Positions 37,837-47,617 are shown, counted from the stretch's first letter. The stretch: 64,000 nt of DNA from Paenibacillus sp. SC116 (GCF_024733555.1 NZ_JANIOF010000001.1:1822856-1886855); one strand, 5' to 3'. Translations and numbers: made by a program. Notes: generated by a model from the sequence alone, not told the origin.

Positions 37837-37863
37837 AGACTGTTAAGCTGCCCTTAACGGTCT
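37837..37863 (+). terminator. Terminator of ytrH-ytrI-ytpI
   Basis: An 11-base stem (AGACTGTTAAG with CTTAACGGTCT, one T-G pair) around a 5-base loop is followed by TTTTC. Confidence 0.85.
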
Positions 37864-37917
37864 TTTTCATGTTTCATAAAATCTTTACATAATTTCTACT
37901 TACTTTTTGTGAGTGTG

Positions 37918-37926
37918 TGATATAAT
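37918..37926 (+). promoter_or_regulatory. Extended -10 promoter of the nitroreductase gene
   Basis: TGATATAAT (37918-37926) fits TGnTATAAT, 41 bases before the ATG. Confidence 0.55.
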
Positions 37927-37966
37927 TATATTAATTATTGAACATACATAAAAAGGAGCATGGCTC

Positions 37967-38593
37967 ATGAACACTTTCGAGGAAGTCGTAACATCACGCC
38001 GATCAGCAAATAAATTTCTAACGGATGTCAAAATTACCGAGGCCGAACTAGATGAATTGTTTGCGCTAGTTAAATACGCACCTTCCTGCTTCAATTTGCA
38101 GCACACACAATATCTTGTTGTTCATGAAGATGACAAAAAAGAGCTAGTCTATGAAGCAGCATTTAGACAATACAAAATCAAATCGGCTTCTGCCGCTGTC
38201 GTCGTCCTAGGGAATAAGGAAGCTCACAATGATGCAGCTAGAATCTACGAAGGCATGCTTCACCTAGGCATGCTGAATCAGCAGGAATTTGATATGATGG
38301 TTTCCGACACAATCAATTTCTACGAGCAGCGCGGAGATACGTTCAAGCGCGATGAAGCGATTCGGAATGCCAGCTTATCTGCTATGCAATTTATGTTGAT
38401 TGCAAAAGACAAAGGCTGGGATACATGCCCAATGAGCGGTTTTAATCCAGAAGCTATCATCCGTGACTTCAACATTCCTGAGAATCTAGTGCCTGTTATG
38501 CTAATTGCAATTGGCAAAGAGGACAAGAAAAGCCGTCGTCCGCGCGGTTACCGCAAGCCTACAGGCGAATTTGTATCGTATAACTCGCTCTAG
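37967..38593 (+). CDS. Nitroreductase family FMN protein
   Basis: The 208-residue protein opens with the nitroreductase FMN-binding arginines (VTSRRSANKF) and the KYAPSCFNLQHTQYLVV segment. It continues with NASLSAMQFMLIAKDKGWDTCPMSGFNPEAI and ends with the RPRGYRKP tail typical of the YdgI/YfkO-like branch. It probably reduces nitro groups or quinones with NAD(P)H; the substrate is unknown. AAGGAG precedes the ATG. It is monocistronic. Confidence 0.9.
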   Translation: MNTFEEVVTSRRSANKFLTDVKITEAELDELFALVKYAPSCFNLQHTQYLVVHEDDKKELVYEAAFRQYKIKSASAAVVVLGNKEAHNDAARIYEGMLHLGMLNQQEFDMMVSDTINFYEQRGDTFKRDEAIRNASLSAMQFMLIAKDKGWDTCPMSGFNPEAIIRDFNIPENLVPVMLIAIGKEDKKSRRPRGYRKPTGEFVSYNSL

Positions 38594-38620
38594 ACGTAAA
38601 CACGTCAACGTATAACATAC

Positions 38621-38659
38621 GAAGCCCCCTATTCAACGACGACTGAATAGAGGGCTTTT
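38621..38659. terminator. Bidirectional terminator between nitroreductase gene and ytoI
   Basis: AAGCCCCCTATTCA pairs with TGAATAGAGGGCTTT (one mismatch), followed by TTATTAATT. It serves two convergent genes. Confidence 0.85.
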
Positions 38660-38660
38660 A

Positions 38661-39995
38661 TTAATTATGGTCAATCGATTGGACTGTCATCATTACTTTG
38701 GCAACAAGCTGCTCGCCTTTTTTCATTTCAATTTCCAATTTGCACACTTTGCGTCCCATCTCAATAAACCTAGGAACAAGCCTTACGATATCTTCAATTT
38801 GAACCGGACGTACGAAATACGTCGTCATATTTTCCATAATATGATCATGCTGCCTTACATCCTTCGCTGCACGAAGAGCCCCGTTCGTAAGCAGTGATGT
38901 CATAATTCCTTCAGATACAACACCAAAGCTATTTACCATCTGCGGTGTAATAACCCCCTGGAAGTAAATACGCCCTTCTTCGTCCCTCATCTCGCTGAAC
39001 CCGTTCCAGATCAAATCGTCAAACGTCTCTCCTAACTGAGGTTCATTCGGAACATCCCGCATTGCATTAAGGACATCCTGTCTCGTAATGACTGCCAGCA
39101 GCTTGCGGCTGCGGTCGACAACAGGCAGCAGCTCTATTCCTTCCCACACCATTGTATGCGCCGCTGAAGCAAGCGTTGTATTCATGGTAACTGTAATCGG
39201 ATTTCTTGTGTACAGTTTCTCGATAGCCTGATCTTTGTCCGCGTATTCTACATCCTTAATCGTAATCATACCAGCTACTCGATTCCACTCATCTATGATC
39301 GGAAAACGATTATATCCTGTAGACTCTCTTAACTCTTCAAACTGACGGACCGTACTTGATGGCCGCAGGACAGACACTGATAACTTAGACCCCACAATAT
39401 CCTCGACAAGTAAAATTTTCTTCTTAATTAAGCGATCGAACAACGCCCTATTAATCATAGATGCTACTGTAAAGGTATCATACTTGGAATTAATAACAGG
39501 CAAATCCAAAGAATCGGCGAGCAGCTTTACTTCACGACTTGTCGTAAACCCACCTGTGATCAGCACTCCCGCACCATGCTGCAAAGCACTTTTATGCGCA
39601 TTTTCCCGGTTACCAACAATAAGCAAGCTGCCAGCATCTATGTAACGAAGCATCGCGTCAAGTTTCATCGCACCAATCGCATATTTATTGAGTGTTTTAT
39701 TCAATCCCTGTGCTCCGCCTAGCACATGGCCTTCAACAATCTCAACGACCTCTGCAAATGTAAGCTGTTCCGAAAGGTTACGCGGCTTCTTCTCTACTCG
39801 CACCGTTCCGATACGCTCTTTTGTCACGACAAGACCGACATTTTCAGCCTCTTTTACTGCGCGATATGCAGTCCCTTCACTCACGCCCAGCCCTTTTGCC
39901 AATTTACGAACAGAAATTTTAGTACCCGGTTTAAGCCCTTCAATATGGTGAAGCAGTTGTTCGTGCTTCGTTACGGTCGCATCATGAACGTCCAT
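38661..39995 (-). CDS. ytoI: YtoI: winged-helix, DRTGG, CBS-pair and hotdog protein
   Basis: The 444-residue protein has four parts. They are an N-terminal GntR-like winged helix (ISVRKLAKGLGVSEGTAYRAVKEAENVG), a DRTGG domain (ITGGFTTSREVKLLADSLDLPVI), two CBS domains (FPIIDEWNRVAGMITIKDV; LPVVDRSRKLLAVITRQDV) and a C-terminal hotdog domain. This is the B. subtilis YtoI layout. A nucleotide-sensing regulator is likely; no target is known to me. TGTTACAC (39998) and GTGTAACA (40041) form an inverted repeat just upstream, a possible autoregulatory site. Confidence 0.87.
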   Translation of the reverse strand: MDVHDATVTKHEQLLHHIEGLKPGTKISVRKLAKGLGVSEGTAYRAVKEAENVGLVVTKERIGTVRVEKKPRNLSEQLTFAEVVEIVEGHVLGGAQGLNKTLNKYAIGAMKLDAMLRYIDAGSLLIVGNRENAHKSALQHGAGVLITGGFTTSREVKLLADSLDLPVINSKYDTFTVASMINRALFDRLIKKKILLVEDIVGSKLSVSVLRPSSTVRQFEELRESTGYNRFPIIDEWNRVAGMITIKDVEYADKDQAIEKLYTRNPITVTMNTTLASAAHTMVWEGIELLPVVDRSRKLLAVITRQDVLNAMRDVPNEPQLGETFDDLIWNGFSEMRDEEGRIYFQGVITPQMVNSFGVVSEGIMTSLLTNGALRAAKDVRQHDHIMENMTTYFVRPVQIEDIVRLVPRFIEMGRKVCKLEIEMKKGEQLVAKVMMTVQSIDHN

Positions 39996-40235
39996 TCTGT
40001 TACACCCAACCTTCCCGAACTGTATTAATCTGTTATGTTAGTGTAACACAGTAAAGATAACCTATACAAACTTGATGTTGACCTATTCAGATGTTCATAT
40101 ATGCTCCGAATGCTCATAGATGTTCACAACCAGAAATGTACTACCATTTTCTATGCAGCCAACAATCAACACAAAGAACCGATCACTGGCTGACGCCCGC
40201 TTCGGCTCTCTTAACGGAATGGCTTACAAACCTGT

Positions 40236-40544
40236 TTATTTCATTCGTTCTGACATACGAACGATACGTCGTTCTACTTGGCGATAACGCTCCGCCCGAA
40301 CTTGTCGCATTCGATTTTCTTTTTCTTCATCGACACGAAGCAAACGATATAAATGAGCTCCGACAATCAGCAAAGCGAACAAAGACCAAATACTGCCGAA
40401 GACGACAGCCATCGACCAGCCTTCCCGAAAAGGAATCGTAGGTAATGCAATAAACAACATGATCATGACCGCCGCAATCGATAATACAGATACCCAAGAG
40501 CCTCTGCTTCTTCTGCTTCTACGGTTTATCGGCGTCTCGTTCAT
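40236..40544 (-). CDS. Two-TM protein of unknown function
   Basis: The 102-residue protein has an Arg/Ser-rich N-terminus (RRSRRSRGS), two transmembrane helices (about 20-38 and 45-68) and a long charged C-terminal helix (VDEEKENRMRQVRAERYRQ) that could form a coiled coil. The second ATG (40544) is chosen because GAGGGAT lies eight bases before it. I do not recognise a family. It lies downstream of yheA-like and upstream of ytoI but has 190-base or larger gaps on each side. Confidence 0.65.
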   Translation of the reverse strand: MNETPINRRSRRSRGSWVSVLSIAAVMIMLFIALPTIPFREGWSMAVVFGSIWSLFALLIVGAHLYRLLRVDEEKENRMRQVRAERYRQVERRIVRMSERMK

Positions 40545-40735
40545 AGACTCACATCCCTCATCGTTCATAGTGAAGCTGCCGCTTCCCTATCATCTTATGC
40601 GGACAAGTTGCAGGCTATGACCGATATGATCAGCCTAAAAGAAAACAGCTCCAACACTCAGTTGTAAGAGAAGTAAGAAGCCCTAGCTTCTCTCTCAACT
40701 TACACAGTGGGGAACTGTTATCACGGTCTATTTAC

Positions 40736-41086
40736 TTAACCTTCTTCGGTTTGATAAAGGAAGCTCAAAGAATCGGTTACAATTTTATTCACATCTTGAA
40801 TAACAAGTGCAAGACGACGCTCTGCTTCGAACAATGCTGTGATGTCAGCGTTCATGCTGATGACTTGGAACAACTTTTCCATTTCTTCCATTTCCTCAGG
40901 GTTAGGCATTGCACCAGTCATCATTTGCTGTTGCATTTCAGCCTGACGCTTGCGGAAATTATCAAACATTTGTTTCGTTTCTGGTTCAGCAGCAATCACC
41001 TTCATCGCTGTATCAACAGCAGCAGCCTCCTCAGATTGCTGAAGAGCCCGCGCCAAATCGTGGGCTTTGTCATATACATTTGTCAT
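40736..41086 (-). CDS. yheA: YheA (YlbF/YmcA family) protein
   Basis: The 116-residue all-helical protein (YDKAHDLARALQQSEE, MFDNFRKRQAEMQQQMM, FEAERRLALVIQDVNKIV) matches YheA. YlbF-family members interact with RNase Y and affect competence and sporulation, but YheA's own role is not established. The yheA-yheB-yheC/yheD order mirrors B. subtilis. Confidence 0.88.
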   Translation of the reverse strand: MTNVYDKAHDLARALQQSEEAAAVDTAMKVIAAEPETKQMFDNFRKRQAEMQQQMMTGAMPNPEEMEEMEKLFQVISMNADITALFEAERRLALVIQDVNKIVTDSLSFLYQTEEG

Positions 41087-41248
41087 AGTCGTTCAAACAT
41101 TCCTCTCTGTACGCTCATGTACGACATCGATGTATCGCCATTCCGCATCTATAAAATTAGTGCAGTATAAATGAGCTGCATCGCTTTTCAATTACACCTT
41201 TTTTATATTACTGGATTACAAGACGTCTGTCGAACTTCAGATCATGTT

Positions 41249-42427
41249 TTAACCTGCTGCGAGCAAAACGAGAGCTTGCACACCGCCAATAATGCCCCCA
41301 AGCAGTACACCTAGCCATGTAATAGCTCTGAATTCTTTGCCCGATACGCTAAGTAGAATGTGCTCCAATCGTTCAATCGGGAATTTCTCGACTTGAGCAC
41401 GAACCACGTCTTCCAGACCGATGCTTTTTATAAGCTGATCTAAATGTTGATCAAGCTTATTCACCCCAAATTGAACAATGCGCGGTATAAACGGCTCCCA
41501 AACTTGCCGATATCCCTGAATCCAGTCCGCCGGGCGCAAATCTGCTAGTCGCTGAGCAAGGTGAGCAAATGGTATCACATCGTTCAAACGCTCGGCTACC
41601 CACAATTCCGGCTTATCATTTTCCGTTTCACCGCTAAGCTCTTGCACCAATTCAGCTGGTGTTTTATCCATCCACTCATCAAGCTTACGTTCTACGATGC
41701 GAGCAACGGTACGACGAACATCAGACGACTTTAGCTGTTCAGCCAATAAAGGAATCATACGGCTAACCAACTTGTCTTCATCTACAAATATCGCAGCCAT
41801 CGTCCCAAAAAATCCTTGCGAACGATCTAGCACCTTGCTTAACATGTTCGCCAGCATACGCTGACCTTCAAACGATTGAATTTGGCTGCTTACCGCATTC
41901 AATAATGCTTGTGCCGCCTTATCAGCAGCACGCGAGCGTACTTCAGACGGCAAACCAGGCAGCAGCTCATGAAGCGAGCGTTCACTCCAACGCTCTGATT
42001 GCCACAAATGCGCAATCCCTTGTTGGGCGATCATTCGCAACTTCTGTTCCCACTCCTGTAAGAGTACGGCGCGATCTTCTTCGCCTGCATCAGGATGGAT
42101 CCATTCCATCAAGGTCTTCGGATTAGTCGCCAATCTGTCTATGTTTGCAGTCAATGTCTGTGTCAGTTGTTGCTGCATACCAGGTTTCTCTAATACAGAA
42201 CGCAGCCCGTCTGATGTTACTAAGTACTGTGCCACTACTTCCCCTAGCGATTCTGCTATATCCTGTTTGCGCTTTGGAATTAACCCTGGCGTGAAGGGCA
42301 GTTTCCAAGAACCTATGTAGATTGGGCGCCGCGGATGAAATAACATTTTGATGGCAAAGTGATTGGTAACACCGCCAACGATAGCCGCTACCGCAATACT
42401 AAAAATAATTAATAACCATGCTTGCAA
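41249..42427 (-). CDS. yheB: DUF445 family membrane protein YheB
   Basis: The 392-residue protein has one transmembrane helix at each end (LLIIFSIAVAAIVGGVTNHF and TWLGVLLGGIIGGVQALVLL) and a long soluble, helix-rich middle. Family motifs are NHFAIKMLFHPRRP and LPFTPGLIPKRKQDIAESLG. Function is unknown. The TTG at 42427 lies nine bases behind AAGGAG. It is divergent from the YheC/YheD array. Confidence 0.9.
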   Translation of the reverse strand: MQAWLLIIFSIAVAAIVGGVTNHFAIKMLFHPRRPIYIGSWKLPFTPGLIPKRKQDIAESLGEVVAQYLVTSDGLRSVLEKPGMQQQLTQTLTANIDRLATNPKTLMEWIHPDAGEEDRAVLLQEWEQKLRMIAQQGIAHLWQSERWSERSLHELLPGLPSEVRSRAADKAAQALLNAVSSQIQSFEGQRMLANMLSKVLDRSQGFFGTMAAIFVDEDKLVSRMIPLLAEQLKSSDVRRTVARIVERKLDEWMDKTPAELVQELSGETENDKPELWVAERLNDVIPFAHLAQRLADLRPADWIQGYRQVWEPFIPRIVQFGVNKLDQHLDQLIKSIGLEDVVRAQVEKFPIERLEHILLSVSGKEFRAITWLGVLLGGIIGGVQALVLLAAG

Positions 42428-42461
42428 GAAAAGTCACTCCTTTTTACAAAATAGGTCAATC

Positions 42462-42489
42462 ACCAAGGATAATATGTCCTCATATGATA
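42462..42489 (+). promoter_or_regulatory. Sigma-K-like promoter of the YheC/YheD array
   Basis: CATATGATA (42481-42489) fits the sigma-K -10 CATAnnnTA exactly, and an AC (42462-42463, in CACC) lies 17 bases upstream as required for the -35. The first ATG of the array is 82 bases downstream. Confidence 0.6.
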
Positions 42490-42571
42490 CATTAACATTT
42501 GCGGTTCACCTGTATGCGCATGGAGCGCTTACCACACTCATACGGCATCTGTTGTTGGAAGGAGATCCTTT

Positions 42572-43942
42572 ATGTCTAAGTTGAAATTAACGCTCCAAGT
42601 TATGAGTCCAGGACTTATGCGTGAACAGACTATTATGCTCGGTGACGCTTACGTGAAGAAATGTAAAATCCCCGTCAAACAGCCAATCACCCTTTGCTTC
42701 GGCTCACTTAAACTACCCATATCGGTCACTCCCATTCCTCACTTCGACGGAATTCGAATTAGCCAGCAGCTAGCTATGAAAATGGGGATGCATTCGGGCA
42801 TTAAGCTGCGCACTATGTATAAGCCACAGGAGCGAACACTTAACCTAGGCCCCCTTATTGGCATCTTGATAAGCCGTGATCGACCAGATGCACCAGACAA
42901 ACCATTCGGACAAATTACAACGTTCTGCACAGAGCTCGTAGAAGCTAGTCAAGATCAAGGAGCCTTCGTGTGTTTTTTTACACCGGACCATATCCAGGAT
43001 CATGTAAACAGCATAACGGCATGGGTTCACCGCAGCGGGAATTGGATGAAGACTGAAATGCCCATTCCGAACATCGTCAACAATCGACTCACATCGCGCA
43101 AGACAGAGAACAAACCTAGCGTACAGCATTTCATGAAAGAAGTAAAACTACGTTACCAATCCAGCATTTTCAACGAAAAATTCCTTGATAAAACCGAAGT
43201 GTTTGATGCCTTAAAACATGATCAAAATGTGGCTAAATATTTACCTGAATCGTACCTGCTCAAATCTTTTAACACCTTGAAAACAATGTGCAGTCGTCAT
43301 TCCCAAGTGTTCCTTAAACCCGCCCGAGGCAGCTTGGGCAAAGGAATTGTAAGGATTTCTCGTTCGGAGGATAATAGCTTTTATGCCATGTACTCCACTG
43401 TAAACGGGACGAGGAAGCAGCATTTCCCTAGCCTTCTCAAATTGTTCTCTAGTTTAACAGGCAAAATGAAAACGAATCGCTATCAAATCCAACAAGGTTT
43501 GCAGCTTATGGAAAACGAAGGTCGACCTGTTGATTTTAGAGCACTTGTTCAAAAAAATGCGACCAATGAGTGGTCCATCACCTCAATCGTTGCTCGAACT
43601 GCCGGCACTCAGCATTTTGTCTCCAACCTTGCGCGCGGCGGCACTCTATCCACCGTAAAAGATGCTGTTACGAAATCCAATCTTGCTCCCAACTCTCGAA
43701 CGGATGTATACCTCCGGCTCAAAAATGCCTCTTTGGAAATCGCACAAGGTATCGATATGCATATTCCCGCTCACTTTGGTGAATTAGGCATTGACCTTGC
43801 TGTAGACACTTCCGGCAAGGTGTGGCTCATTGAGGTCAATTCCAAGCCTTCCAAAAATGACAACACCCCGCTGCAAGAAAACAAGATACGGCCGTCTGTC
43901 CGAAAAGTAGTAGAGTACGCACGCTACTTGTCAGGATTTTGA
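42572..43942 (+). CDS. YheC/YheD family ATP-grasp protein 1 (long form)
   Basis: The 456-residue protein has an N-terminal all-beta domain (about 1-92), then LNLGPLIGILISRD, which opens an ATP-grasp region. The ATP-binding lysine is in VFLKPARGSLGKGIVRIS (K249), followed by DFRALVQKN (321-329) and the metal site ELGIDLAVD...WLIEVNSKP (E421, N423). YheC/YheD proteins associate with the developing spore. ATP-grasp chemistry implies joining a carboxylate to an amine or thiol; the substrate is unknown. GGAAGGAG precedes the ATG. It is the first gene of five. Confidence 0.9.
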   Translation: MSKLKLTLQVMSPGLMREQTIMLGDAYVKKCKIPVKQPITLCFGSLKLPISVTPIPHFDGIRISQQLAMKMGMHSGIKLRTMYKPQERTLNLGPLIGILISRDRPDAPDKPFGQITTFCTELVEASQDQGAFVCFFTPDHIQDHVNSITAWVHRSGNWMKTEMPIPNIVNNRLTSRKTENKPSVQHFMKEVKLRYQSSIFNEKFLDKTEVFDALKHDQNVAKYLPESYLLKSFNTLKTMCSRHSQVFLKPARGSLGKGIVRISRSEDNSFYAMYSTVNGTRKQHFPSLLKLFSSLTGKMKTNRYQIQQGLQLMENEGRPVDFRALVQKNATNEWSITSIVARTAGTQHFVSNLARGGTLSTVKDAVTKSNLAPNSRTDVYLRLKNASLEIAQGIDMHIPAHFGELGIDLAVDTSGKVWLIEVNSKPSKNDNTPLQENKIRPSVRKVVEYARYLSGF

Positions 43943-43957
43943 CGAGAGGACGATAGG

Positions 43958-45115
43958 ATGAATAGGATGAACAGACTGAATCACAACACACTTGGCGTAC
44001 TGCAAGAAGAATCAACAGCGGAGCTGCCTTTTACCGAGCCCCATTTCTGCCGTCAACTCTGTATAGCTGGAGAAAAGCACGGCATTCCTGTTATCGTGTT
44101 TCACGCTGGATGGATCGATTGGGAATCTCGCACCGTCAAAGCTTATACGTACAGTAAGAAAGCTTGGAAGTATCAGCATTTCCCTTTACCCAAACTCATC
44201 TACAACCGTCTATCACGAAGTCATCATGAGCGAGCCGATCAGCAACATTTACGAAATAGCCTGCAAAGATTGTATCGTGACGATGTGGAGTGGCTCAGCA
44301 GACCGCTGCCTGGAAAATGGAATTTGTACCGAACTTTATCTCGCTTCGATTTTTTAAAGACCTACCTTCCCAACACTTATCCATATCACGGACCAAGAAG
44401 CTTATTACGCATCATAAAACAACACAATGGATCGGTCTTCCTCAAGCCAAGCGGAGGACAGCATGGACGATCTGTCCTTCATCTCGAAGCTCCTGCTTAC
44501 GCCGCTTCCTCTCCTTGGTCCCATGCATCAATTACGATATCGGGGAGAACGAAACACAATGATCACATTCATACTCCGTTTACAACGATGATGGATGCTC
44601 TTAAGTGGATTCATCAATTTATCGACGGACGCCAGTATGTGACCCAACCTTATCTGACACTTCTCAGTCAGCAGGAGGAGCCATATGATGTACGCGTGCT
44701 CATGCAAAAAGACGGCAGCGGACATTGGCAAATTACTGGATCAGCTGCTCGCGTGGGCTCCGCCGGACATCTAACTTCCAATCTACGTGGAGGTGGGCGT
44801 GCCGAACCAGTTGAATCCTACTTGGAGCAGCAATTTAGCCGTAAGCAAGCAGAAAACATGTTGTCTTCCATTGCACACGTCAGCAAACAAATTCCAGCAG
44901 CCATTGAATCTTGCTATGGCAGGCTAGTTGAGTTAGGGCTTGATTTTGGCATCGATCAGAAAGGTCGTATATGGCTTCTCGAAGTAAATTCGAGACCAGG
45001 CCGTTCCGTCTTCTCCTTAACCGGAAATGAGAAAGCCATCCGGCTGGCGGTAGAAAATCCCATCCTTTACGCACGCAATGTAATGGTCCGACATCTTAGG
45101 AGGGTTTGTCCATGA
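43958..45115 (+). CDS. YheC/YheD family ATP-grasp protein 2 (short form)
   Basis: The 385-residue paralogue lacks the N-terminal beta domain; it begins close to the NTLGVLQEE strand. It keeps LIYNRLSRSHHE, K163 in FLKPSGGQHGRSVLHLE, YDVRVLMQKDGSGHW (243-257) and the metal site ELGLDFGID...WLLEVNSRPGRS (E342, N344), so it should be active. The Gly-rich loop differs from gene 1. GAGAGG lies eight bases upstream; the stop overlaps the next start (ATGA). Confidence 0.88.
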   Translation: MNRMNRLNHNTLGVLQEESTAELPFTEPHFCRQLCIAGEKHGIPVIVFHAGWIDWESRTVKAYTYSKKAWKYQHFPLPKLIYNRLSRSHHERADQQHLRNSLQRLYRDDVEWLSRPLPGKWNLYRTLSRFDFLKTYLPNTYPYHGPRSLLRIIKQHNGSVFLKPSGGQHGRSVLHLEAPAYAASSPWSHASITISGRTKHNDHIHTPFTTMMDALKWIHQFIDGRQYVTQPYLTLLSQQEEPYDVRVLMQKDGSGHWQITGSAARVGSAGHLTSNLRGGGRAEPVESYLEQQFSRKQAENMLSSIAHVSKQIPAAIESCYGRLVELGLDFGIDQKGRIWLLEVNSRPGRSVFSLTGNEKAIRLAVENPILYARNVMVRHLRRVCP

Positions 45116-46488
45116 GTTTGACGCTGTGCAACGTGCATTTAACGCCAAATCCAGAAAAAACATTATACGTATCCACTCCATTGCTTAAGCAGCTGAACTT
45201 ATCCGGCAAGAAACAAATTCGACTGCGTCTCGGCAAAACAAGTGTACCTACTGCCATTAAACCGATCAAAAAATCCGGTAAGCATCTTTATATAACAGCC
45301 GGACTACGCAGCCAATTCCGTATTCCGAAGGGAGGAAGTGTATATGTCCTTAATGAGATCGAAGGAGGTATTCACATCGGCCCCTTGATCGGCATTATGA
45401 GCGACTCTTCCAATCGCACGAGCACAAGTCCTTTCGGAGGAAGAACGGGTTTTATTAAACAAATATTGCGCACCGGAAATAAAAAAGCATTTGTATTTGC
45501 CTTTACTCCACGTGATATTGATTGGCAAAAAGAAAACGTCTACGCCTATTTTCTCAACGATGCAGGCAATTGGGTTAGACGCACCGTTCCTTTGCCCGAC
45601 GTCGTATACAACCGCCTTCCTAGCCGCAAAGCAGAAATATCTTCGAATATGAGTCAGCTTCGCGAACGCTTCAACCGCAAGCAGATCCCATACTTTAATT
45701 GGAGTTTCTTCAACAAGTCGGATGTATATGAGCTGCTAGAAGATGAAATGGAGGCTAATCAGCACGTACCCGAATCGATAACCAATCCGTCTCCGGAAAT
45801 GATTAAGGAGATGCTGGACCGACATCAATTTGTTTATTACAAACCGACGGCTGGAAGCCTAGGCATTGGCATTTATCGATTAACTTATTTGCCGAAAAAA
45901 GGCTACTTCGCACGTTATACTTCTAGCGGCAAAAACATTTTGCTGCGGTTTAAACAGTTCTCCAGCCTCATCCGTACACTAGAAGCGCGTCATGGTCGTA
46001 ATCTTCGTGAATATGTCGTTCAACAAGGTGTCAGATTGGTTGAAATAGATGGCTGCCCAATCGACTTCCGCTTCCATATGCATAAGGATGGAGATAACAA
46101 CTGGGTGGTAGTAGGTATCGGGGCCAAGAAAGCTGGAAAAGGCAGTGTGACAACCCACGTTAAAAATGGTGGCCAGCTTATGACACCCCAACAGGCACTA
46201 GAGCGCGCGTTCGGAACTCGAGCGAAAGAAGTATTGGAACAGGCAAAAGTGACAGCTATCGATCTCGCCGAAGCCATTGAACGTAACCACCCTCATTTAT
46301 TAGGTGAGCTTGGATTCGATATCGGCATTGATCGAAACGAGCAAGTATGGATGTTTGAGGCGAATTCAAAGCCTGGACGCTCCATATTTAACCACCCTCT
46401 ACTTCGCGATGAAGGGCAATCGTCTGTCGAGCACATTTTAGATCACTGCCTATATTTGAGCCATTTCCGCAGGGGGGATGACATGTGA
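45112..46488 (+). CDS. YheC/YheD family ATP-grasp protein 3 (long form)
   Basis: The 458-residue paralogue again has the N-terminal beta domain (about 1-92) joined by IHIGPLIGIMSD to the ligase region. Motifs are VVYNRLPSRKAE, FVYYKPTAGSLGIGIYRL, IDFRFHMHKDGDNNW (Met-His replaces the usual Val-Gln) and ELGFDIGID...WMFEANSKPGRS. The start is the ATG at 45112 behind AGGAGGG, overlapping the stop of gene 2; its own stop overlaps gene 4 (GTGA). Confidence 0.88.
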   Translation: MSLTLCNVHLTPNPEKTLYVSTPLLKQLNLSGKKQIRLRLGKTSVPTAIKPIKKSGKHLYITAGLRSQFRIPKGGSVYVLNEIEGGIHIGPLIGIMSDSSNRTSTSPFGGRTGFIKQILRTGNKKAFVFAFTPRDIDWQKENVYAYFLNDAGNWVRRTVPLPDVVYNRLPSRKAEISSNMSQLRERFNRKQIPYFNWSFFNKSDVYELLEDEMEANQHVPESITNPSPEMIKEMLDRHQFVYYKPTAGSLGIGIYRLTYLPKKGYFARYTSSGKNILLRFKQFSSLIRTLEARHGRNLREYVVQQGVRLVEIDGCPIDFRFHMHKDGDNNWVVVGIGAKKAGKGSVTTHVKNGGQLMTPQQALERAFGTRAKEVLEQAKVTAIDLAEAIERNHPHLLGELGFDIGIDRNEQVWMFEANSKPGRSIFNHPLLRDEGQSSVEHILDHCLYLSHFRRGDDM

Positions 46489-47594
46489 GCGGCGCATCCC
46501 AGCCCAACCTCCCCATTGTCGCTATATTAACGATCGATGATGACAAAGATCATTTCCGGGGCAACCGAAGCAACTTTGCCGACTTGCTCTTAACTGCCAA
46601 AAAAATGGGCTATACTTCCTACATCATCACGATTAAAGATTTGAAGCTGCAAGCGAAAAGAGTCATTGGTTACCGTTATGTAGCGGATAAGGATGAGTGG
46701 CGGCAGGAATGGTTCCCGCTGCCCCATATCTTATATAACCGCATCCCGCAAAGGGAAGATGAAATGCAGCCTGCGGTCAAAAAGAAACTGCAAGATATTA
46801 TGAAGCATCCGACCATTCGCATGTTCAATCCAACCTTCTTCAATAAATGGAAGCTATACAAATGGCTTAACAAGTCAAATGCAACTCGCCCCTACATCCC
46901 TCACACCTTAAAGCTTACGAATGCCGAGCAGTTAAGTAAAATGCTGCATCTTCACTCTTATTTATTTCTCAAACCCGTTTCTGGAAAAGCAGGTATGGGC
47001 ATTATGACCCTTCGCCTTAATCTGAACAACGGGTTTAAATACCGCCTGCGCATTCAAGATAAATCTAAAAATATTTCCTATAACTGCACCTCCATATCTA
47101 AACTATGGTCGAGAATTATAAAACAGGCAGGCACTGCAAAATATATCGTCCAACAAGGCATAGCGTTAGCTTCGATAAATAAGCGACCGTTCGATCTGCG
47201 CGCACTCATTCAAAAAACGGAACAAGGCAATTGGGACATTACAGGAGTCGGAGCACGCCTAGCAGGCAGTGCAAGCATTACGACACATGTCCCTCGCGGA
47301 GGAAGTATTGAAGACCCCTCAAAGCTTTTAACTAGTTTATTTGGTGAGCAGGGTTCCGCTCGTATTTTGGCGCGCATTCGCAATACCGCACTAGTCCTTG
47401 CTAGGCAGATTGAACAGGAGGCTGGCAAACCTTTGGGCGAGATGTCGATGGATCTAGGTGTTGACGCAGCAGGAGGCATCTGGTTCTTCGAAGCAAATGC
47501 AAAGCCGATGAAGTTTGATGAACCTGATATTCGTAAACGCTCCTTGGAGCGAGTATATCAGTACAGTACTTTTTTAATGAAATCAGGCGGATAA
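46485..47594 (+). CDS. YheC/YheD family ATP-grasp protein 4 (short form)
   Basis: The 369-residue paralogue without the beta domain starts near LPIVAILTIDDDKDHF. Motifs are ILYNRIPQREDE, FNPTFFNKWKLYKWL, LFLKPVSGKAGMGIMTLRL, FDLRALIQKTEQGNWDITG and EMSMDLGVD...WFFEANAKPMKF. The glutamate-asparagine metal pair is kept, but the preceding motif is more diverged than in the others (EMSMDLG for ELGLDFG). The start is the GTG overlapping the gene 3 stop, seven bases after AGGGGGG. Confidence 0.87.
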   Translation: MSGASQPNLPIVAILTIDDDKDHFRGNRSNFADLLLTAKKMGYTSYIITIKDLKLQAKRVIGYRYVADKDEWRQEWFPLPHILYNRIPQREDEMQPAVKKKLQDIMKHPTIRMFNPTFFNKWKLYKWLNKSNATRPYIPHTLKLTNAEQLSKMLHLHSYLFLKPVSGKAGMGIMTLRLNLNNGFKYRLRIQDKSKNISYNCTSISKLWSRIIKQAGTAKYIVQQGIALASINKRPFDLRALIQKTEQGNWDITGVGARLAGSASITTHVPRGGSIEDPSKLLTSLFGEQGSARILARIRNTALVLARQIEQEAGKPLGEMSMDLGVDAAGGIWFFEANAKPMKFDEPDIRKRSLERVYQYSTFLMKSGG

Positions 47595-47617
47595 CAACGT
47601 GAAGAAGGTGAAGGTAA

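Noticed and set aside
40640-40710. Possible terminator downstream of yheA
   Set aside because: A GAAGC/GCTTC stem is visible on the minus strand but it is not followed by a T-run, so I did not list it.
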